64,000 bases of DNA, taken from contig PJRA01000313.1 of assembly GCA_016987375.1 (NCBI GenBank), positions 3,844,153 to 3,908,152 of the forward strand. Direction: 5' to 3'. The notes below the pieces were generated by a model. That model was given only the letters and a program-made list of their open reading frames with translations, did no database searches and had not been told where the DNA came from. Numbering within the stretch: the first letter of the stretch is position 1; each line of letters begins with the position of its first letter. Positions 57,958 through 64,000 of the stretch are shown one piece after another. A program made the translations under genes and the position numbers. Source of the DNA: Brachionus koreanus (lineage: Eukaryota > Rotifera > Eurotatoria > Ploima > Brachionidae).

Positions 57958-58720
57958 GTTTGAGTATGAAATTTAATGAATCCAAGTAATGGCAACTCAA
58001 AGATTGCTAGGCAAAAAATCTCAGTGTTAATTGCAGATGATTTGAAAGTAGAATTAGTTGAGACTACTCCTGAGCGCGATCTTGGTGTAATGGTGAACAA
58101 CAAACTCAAATGGAATGATCAAATTGACAACTGCGTTAATAAAGCTAACAACATGCTTGGTATGCTCAAGAAAGCGTTCGTGTATTGAGATGCTCAATCA
58201 TTTTTGCAGCTTTACAAAACATATGTTAGACCGCATCTAGAATATTGTGCACCTGCCTGGAATCCATATTTAAAGAAGGATATACTTAAACTTGAACAAA
58301 TACAAAGAAGTGGAACAAAACTAGTTCCACAAATAAGAAGTTTGAACTTTGAGTCAAGATTAGAAAAATTGGGGTTAGAAACTATAGAAACGATAGGTGA
58401 GAGCGTGGGAATCTTATTCAATTCTATAAAATCGACAAAATTACAATCATGTCAATTGGTAGTTATTACGATTCAAAACTCATGAGTTCAGTGAATAATA
58501 AAGAATGCAAAGTGGAGGAGTAAAGGGAGCAAAGCATCGCATTTGCTCGCAGCTAAAAAAATGTGAAGCAAGACGAAACTTTCTACTNNNNNNNNNNNNN
58601 NACAGCAAGTTCGACCAACCAGTTCAAAAACAGATTGGACAATGTCAGTAGAAGCAAAAAAAAAGCGAAAAGTCTACTAAAGCGGGATTATGTTAGTCTT
58701 CATGATTTGTCAGTTTAGTT
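57958..58720 (+). mobile_element. LINE 3' fragment, C-terminal part of a reverse transcriptase
   Basis: The plus strand reads NSKIARQKISV, then TPERDLGVMVNNKLKWNDQI, then one in-frame stop after KKAFVY, then LYKTYVRPHLEYCAPAWNPY, KLEQIQRSGTKLVPQI and, beyond an assembly gap, NQFKNRLDN. This is the classic end of a jockey/CR1-like non-LTR element. A small deletion near 57985 and the stop at about 58186 disable it. It shares family with the fragment at 40613-41025. The frame after 58485 is shifted. Confidence 0.88.
58588..58601. other. Assembly gap (14 N)
   Basis: Fourteen undetermined bases inside the LINE tail. The gap length may be arbitrary. Confidence 1.
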
Positions 58721-58729
58721 AAACTAAAC

Positions 58730-61700
58730 TTGACCGTAGAATATTAACTGAATGAAAACATGAATAAAATCGAAGCTGGTCAATTTTTATTTAGCAATTT
58801 CTATCTTAATTACTAACAATGAATTTTTCATAAACAAAATAATGCTATTTTTTTTAATTATTTAATTATTATTAATTTTTTTAAAAAATTTGATTTTTAA
58901 AAAAAGTCTAATGTTTCGTTACTTGCATAAAAAGCTTTGCTTGCCCATTTTTTAATTTTTTTTTAATTCTAAGATCTAAATCAATTGCTTTCCAATTCTC
59001 AGAATATCAAATGAATAAATAGTTTATTACTAACACATGAATTAAATCTCTATAGCATTTAATAGATAAAAGAAATAAAACTTGCAAACTTAAATAAATA
59101 TTTTCTTGATATTGTTTTTTAGGAAAATAAATTAAAGATTCAATTTGGAACTTTAAAAATTAATTTGCAAAATGTTGCAAAAGATATTAAATTTTTAAAT
59201 TATTTCAATAAATAAATTAAATACAAAAATTAATCTTTTATCAAAAATTATTTTATCAATTAATTTGAATTAAATTTTTGTCTTTCTTTTTTGATGCTTT
59301 TATTAAGGTTAATAAATAGTTCTAATGTGCTGAGAAATTTTTTTCAGTTATTATTTCCCTCTGCGCTTTTAAAAGACTGATATTTAAAATGACTAAAATA
59401 AATTTGACTTAATGTAAAAGAAAAAATAAATTTCTATTGAAACGCTCTAAATATCTCAATTAAATTTTTTTGTCTATAATGCCAAAAAAAACATATACGT
59501 GAGCCAACTTGTATGTGGGCTTTATTTGTTAAATTGAATTATTTTTGATTGAAATTTAAAAAAAAAGTGCTATTAACTCAGTTTTAAAATATTTCAACAG
59601 AATTTGAATTTAATTTGTTAATAAAAAACGATGTTTTTGTATTAAAAAAATTTTTCAAAAACTAAATAAAAGTTATCTAAAAATTTTTTGATTCTTAATA
59701 TTTTTGAAATTTAGACCACATCCAACACTACTTATGAGGTGTAATTAATTAGTAATAAATAAAAAAAAAGATAATTTTTTTTTCTTATTCAATACTAAAA
59801 AGCTAATAATTTATTTTAAAATAATTTGACTAGAAATTTTTAAAATTTCTCACATTCAGGATTTTGTTCAGAATTCTATGCTTTTTATTTTTTCCACTAT
59901 TTAGCTTTGTATGAAAGCGAAAAAGTACAAAGTACATACAATTTATTACTTACATGATTGAATACTTTTATATAAAAGCATTAGCTTAAAGATTTTTTTG
60001 ATTTAAGACTTTGCTCATATCTCGAAAATCAAAATTTCGAAATAAGAACAGTTTTAAAATTTTAATTAAGATAAACTATAAAAAATCAAAATTTTTATTT
60101 GAGTATTTAAAAATTTAAATTTTCTAGTAGCTTAAAAAAATATTAGGTTTAAGTTCAGTGCTAAGTATTAATAGAAAAATTTAGGTAATAAAAAAATTCA
60201 ATTTATAAAAACTTTAATTTTTATATCGAAAATCAAATTATTATTTTTATTCGATATAACAAATTTTACAATTTGAAATTATCTGCTTTTTATCTGCTTT
60301 TTTAATTCTAAAATTCAAGAAATGAAGAAGTCTAAATTCAATATAGAATATTAAGCATCAGTATTTGATATGATATTATAATCTTTTACAAGAGCCTCTC
60401 TGGAGACGATTCGATCGGTATTTAAAATTTTAATTGATACAAACAGATAAATTTCAATCAATATTCCCAAATAATTGGCTCAATTAAAGTTAGCATTTCC
60501 AGCGAAATTATAAAGAAAAACAAATCGGAAAATTTCAATATTTTTATTAGCTTTTAAAAACAACAATAACAAATTGCCAGTCTAATTATCTGATCGATAA
60601 TTCTCCATGGATAAAAAATAAACTTTCTCATACAGATCTATTTAGATTGCAAATATAAATAAATTACTCCTATCTATGCCTATCTATTTCATGGTCGTTT
60701 GATCACACACTTAATCACGACTATACTTTTATAAATTCATTTATGTTATTTCAGCTTTGGTTTTTTGAATGGAACAAAAGTTTAAATATGAAAACCGATT
60801 ATCATATGCTGTTAAGCTATTTCTATTCAAATAACCTTTGAATTTGAGATAATGAATGCAAGTTTTTATTCAATTTTTAAATTAAGCTTGAAATCTGATT
60901 GTTGCCTGGTCCGGCACATGTGTGCTAATATATTCTTTGATAAAATACAAATTTCGACATGCAAATGCTAATTTCCTACTCAATCTAAATCTAAACAAGA
61001 TCATCTCTTCGACTACCGAGTCAAACTACTTGTTTTAAGTATTTTTTCATTATCAATTAAGTCATATGATCTTCCAAAATTATAAATTCAATACAATTAA
61101 CTTTTTATTTTCTTTATTTAAATGTAGGCATTACCAGTCGTGAAAGTGCTAATTTTTTATTTTAACCATATATTTAGATAAAAATTTTAATTTATAAAAA
61201 AAAATTATATTGCTCGTGGCCATCAAAACGGCCAACACAATTTTTTGACAGTCCAGTGGCCGCCACTGACGGTACCCAATACTAATTTTATTTAAAAAAA
61301 AAAACATTATTCAAGAAAACAGGTTTAACTATTTAAAAAAAGGTGCATTTATTAGACAGATAGATAGATATTTGAATAAAATTTTAAAAATTAAAAAGTT
61401 AACTTTGAATCTAATCGCCTCAGATCGAAAAAAAATATATTAATTTCCTCTAAAGTCATAAAGGTTAGCATACCGATTTGTAAAAAAATTTAAATGCTAA
61501 TTCATTTTCATTTTATTTTTAAAAGCATTGATATTTAGGATATGACTTGGGGCGTACAGAGTCTTTCAAAAATGGCATTCGATAGAAAGATAAAACCCAA
61601 GATCCGAGTTGTGTCCATTTTGCAAAAAGCTCACATGTGCGTGTATGCTCTATAGCCAAAACACCAAGTCAAATATTTATTGAGATTAAACAAACAAAGT

Positions 61701-62049
61701 CAAGGAAAACTACTAGTCCAAGTCGCCGGTGCTTAAACCTAATTTCAATTTAATCTTATTCTCTATTTTTCTAATAGATAAATCGACTAGAAAATATAAT
61801 TGGGTAGGCTAGAAGAACTTTTCATTTATCTTCTAATACCATCGACTAATCAGAATCAATTATCTTTAGTTAAAATTCAATTGGCTGCTAAACAGCAATC
61901 TAAGTTATAAAAACTCTACTGCTGATTCGATTCTAAAGGAGTTATTTTTTAAGCTAACAGAGAAACAAAAAAAGAAATAAGTTTATTACTTTATAATTGC
62001 ATTTCAAATTATTTCATGATTATTATCTCATCATAATTAAGATAGAACA
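58730..62049. other. Long spacer upstream of the homeobox gene
   Basis: Mainly AT-rich, no genes seen. A GC-richer island at 61215-61285 includes the short palindrome CAGTGGCCGCCACTG and two GGCC-type strings. From about 60900 to 62000 the base composition is less extreme and less simple than elsewhere, which would fit cis-regulatory DNA of a developmental gene, but no sites can be assigned. Confidence 0.4.
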
Positions 62050-62067
62050 TCTCTCTCTCTCTCTCTT
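62050..62067. repeat. (CT)n microsatellite in the 5' leader region of the homeobox gene
   Basis: About eight CT units, roughly 165 bp upstream of the start codon of the MEOX gene. GAGA/CT repeats are common near animal promoters; no role is proven here. Confidence 0.7.
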
Positions 62068-62230
62068 TCTCACATGACTTGCCGCCTTTATTCCTGGTTG
62101 GCATCTTACCACTCAATCCGGTTTATGGATTGAGTCGGATTACAATCTAGATGAGAACAATCTACACTAGACAGATAAACCGATAGACCTTATATAAATG
62201 TTTGTTTAATTTTAGAATAAGACCAAAAAA

Positions 62231-63836
62231 ATGGAAGCACAACATTTTTATATGCAAGCAGTAGCGGTTGCAGCGGCCGCAAATGACACTCCTAGCAGTC
62301 CGAATGTCAACTATTATCCTAACAAACAAACTAATCAGACATACTTGCTGAATCCGCAAGTATCGCCAACAATATCACCTCTGTTGTCCTCTTCGCCAAA
62401 CTTGAACTCGAGCGCCTCGTCGTCCAACGTGTCGCCCAACAACTCCCACGTGGACGTTAACTCATCAACAGCTGCTGCACTCTGTCATCTGGCAAGTTTG
62501 GCCAATGTGTACGCCAATGGATCAACTGGTCCCAATACTCAAACACACAACCAATTGTACTATCAAAATAGTCAATTCAATCACACATATTCAAACCAAT
62601 GCCCACAAAACTACTACACACAGCAAACATACCAACCAGGCTACAATTCATATGATTACCAATATACTGATTCAAACCCATGGTGGAACAAACTCAATCA
62701 GAACAATCAGATCAATAGCCAAAAAAATTTAAACAAATCCATTTCTTCTTTGTCTACTTCATCGTTTTCAAGCTCAATTGAGCACAATAATTACACTGTT
62801 CCATCACACCCATTAACACCAGATGAAACCCAGTCCAACTTTGAAAACCCGAATATTTCTCCCAATACTATGCTGAATAATAATTATTTAAAAAGTAAGG
62901 ATTTGTTAATTTTTTTTTCAAAATTATTTGAGCAAAAATTTTTGGTTCTAGAGAAAAAAAAATTCACTAATTCAATGAATTAGTGTTCTGTAGATTAACT
63001 GAACAAGTGAGGTAATTAGTTCTGATAAAGATGAAACGAATTAGCATTTTTGAGTTGAATAAAAATCTAAGGCCTTAGAACCCAGTGATTATAGTAGTAA
63101 ATTTTTGTATAAATGTCAAAATAGCAGAGTCTTGTTTAAAGATAAATAAACTATGTTTAGACTAATTTGAGTCGATTTGCAGCATTGATTGCAAAAACAC
63201 ATGTTTTTGTTTCTCATACAAACAAAAACATAAAATGAAATCAAGCGTTTTATGTAGCGTGTTTTTCTATTTTAGAATAATAAATATTTATGTTTTATTG
63301 TAGATAAATTGAACGATTCGTTTGGGAAACAAAACGCCCTTGGCCACAACTCATTGTCGGCCAAAAGTCTAGTAACACCAGTTAATGAGCACATTTCGAA
63401 TATTAGCGCACAAAATAATTACACTAGTGTCACTGCAGTGACCAACAATCAAGTTGTAAATAAGGCTGGATTGCTTAAACCAGTCAAGTCTAAAAATTCT
63501 AGCTCAGCTAATTCTAAGTCTCGTAAAGAGCGAACAGCTTTTACCAAAGCCCAAGTCAAAGATTTGGAAAAAGAGTTCTGCAAACACAATTATTTGACGC
63601 GATTGCGTAGATATGAGATTGCAGTGGCACTGGATTTGAGCGAAAGACAGGTCAAAGTTTGGTTTCAAAATAGACGCATGAAATGGAAGCGATCGCGTGG
63701 AATGAATGGAAAAGTGGGAAAAAATCAAAAAGCCTTTTCTTTTGATAACGAAAATGCTGAAGATGATGATGAGGACTATGATGATGAATTTGATGAATAT
63801 GATGATGATGATGAACAAGATATGCAAGCGAATTGA
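62231..63836 (+). CDS. MEOX: MEOX (Mox) family homeobox transcription factor
   Basis: Two exons in phase, 62231-62894 and 63304-63836, giving 398 residues. Residues 1-220 are rich in Asn, Ser, Gln, Tyr and Ala, including an alanine-rich start (AVAVAAAAN) and SNPWWNKL, but no Hox-type YPWM hexapeptide. The homeodomain (about 294-353) starts [11 protein letters not shown] and continues with [20 protein letters not shown] and [16 protein letters not shown]. The [21 protein letters not shown] block is diagnostic of MEOX and separates it from Hox and ParaHox genes. The tail after residue 355 is strongly acidic (runs of Asp, Glu, Tyr), which may act in activation or be a disordered spacer. In other animals MEOX acts in mesoderm and muscle patterning. 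The homeodomain lies wholly in exon 2. The 3' UTR has a polyadenylation signal at 63978. Confidence 0.95.
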
Positions 63837-63977
63837 TATTTTTTACTCATTAAGATAACCAATAATATTTTTATTTATTTTTTCTACAAATGTTGAACGA
63901 ATATTTTTTTAGGAATTAATTGTAATTAAAATGTTTGGTATAATTTGTTGTTGAAAAAAAAACCTTTTTTTTTTTAA

Positions 63978-63983
63978 AATAAA
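63978..63983 (+). terminator. AATAAA polyadenylation signal of the homeobox gene
   Basis: AATAAA lies 142 bp after the stop codon of the MEOX gene, at the end of a T-rich run. It is the best-placed candidate, though cleavage downstream of it would fall at or near the window end. Confidence 0.5.
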
Positions 63984-64000
63984 GATTTATTAATCTCTAA

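Noticed and set aside
63504..63827. Minus-strand open frame of 107 codons
   Set aside because: It is the complement of the homeodomain and the Asp-rich tail (GAT repeats read as ATC); not a gene.
1..64000. CRISPR arrays, rRNA genes, bacterial promoters or operons
   Set aside because: None seen. The gene structure is that of a eukaryote throughout.

Overview
The window is nuclear DNA from an invertebrate animal. It is very AT-rich. Most introns are tiny (about 45-80 bp, GT...AG, often starting GTAATT or GTAAA), and genes sit on both strands. Animal-only families fix the kingdom: a MEOX-type homeobox gene, two Rel/NF-kB genes, and a beta-1,4-galactosyltransferase. The very small introns, low GC and scattered retrotransposon tails would suit a rotifer such as Brachionus, but that is an inference and not proven by the sequence. 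I see no bacterial operons, CRISPR arrays or riboswitches.

Layout. 645-2601 (+): SAMHD1-like HD-domain dNTPase. 6419-7633 (-) and 8860-10017 (+): a divergent pair of intronless genes for VP39-type (PARP_regulatory family) cap 2'-O-methyltransferase-like proteins. 11821-13476 (-): secreted three-module discoidin-type lectin-like protein. 13.5-22.0 kb: gene-poor. 22042-36689 (-): a 19-exon gene that I assemble into a reading frame of about 2822 codons, encoding a double Roc-COR protein. Its order is a degenerate Roc, a dynein-stalk-tip-like module, COR, MBT, LRR with an EF-hand-like loop, an intact Roc, COR, two TIR domains and a C-terminal domain. 38646-40163 (-): RING/coiled-coil protein. 41858-44589 (+) and 50214-52546 (+): two Rel homology transcription factors, with B4GALT (46154-47405, +) and DPH1 (48481-49923, -) between them. 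52786-53881 and 55258-56383 (-): tandem ELOVL fatty-acid elongases. 57616-57693: a palindromic tRNA-Cys relic next to a LINE tail. 62231-63836 (+): MEOX homeobox gene.

Mobile and repeat content. There are four LINE 3' fragments and a 132-bp MITE with 21-bp perfect inverted repeats and TA target duplications. A 94-bp MITE and a 535-bp foldback both lie in one intron of the Roc-COR gene. Also present are a piggyBac-like MITE in another of its introns, two GC-rich foldback islands, and a degenerate 30-bp minisatellite.

How the genes may relate. Several belong to families with innate-immune roles in other animals: the SAMHD1-like dNTPase, TIR-Roc-COR protein, two Rel factors, a RING protein and a discoidin lectin. 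This may be a coincidence of neighbourhood. The item most worth following is the Roc-COR protein, because a dynein microtubule-binding-tip-like module inside a Roc-COR tandem and an MBT domain in the same chain are, to my knowledge, undescribed combinations. Exon coordinates were derived by hand from splice sites and phase; all 18 junctions of that gene keep phase.
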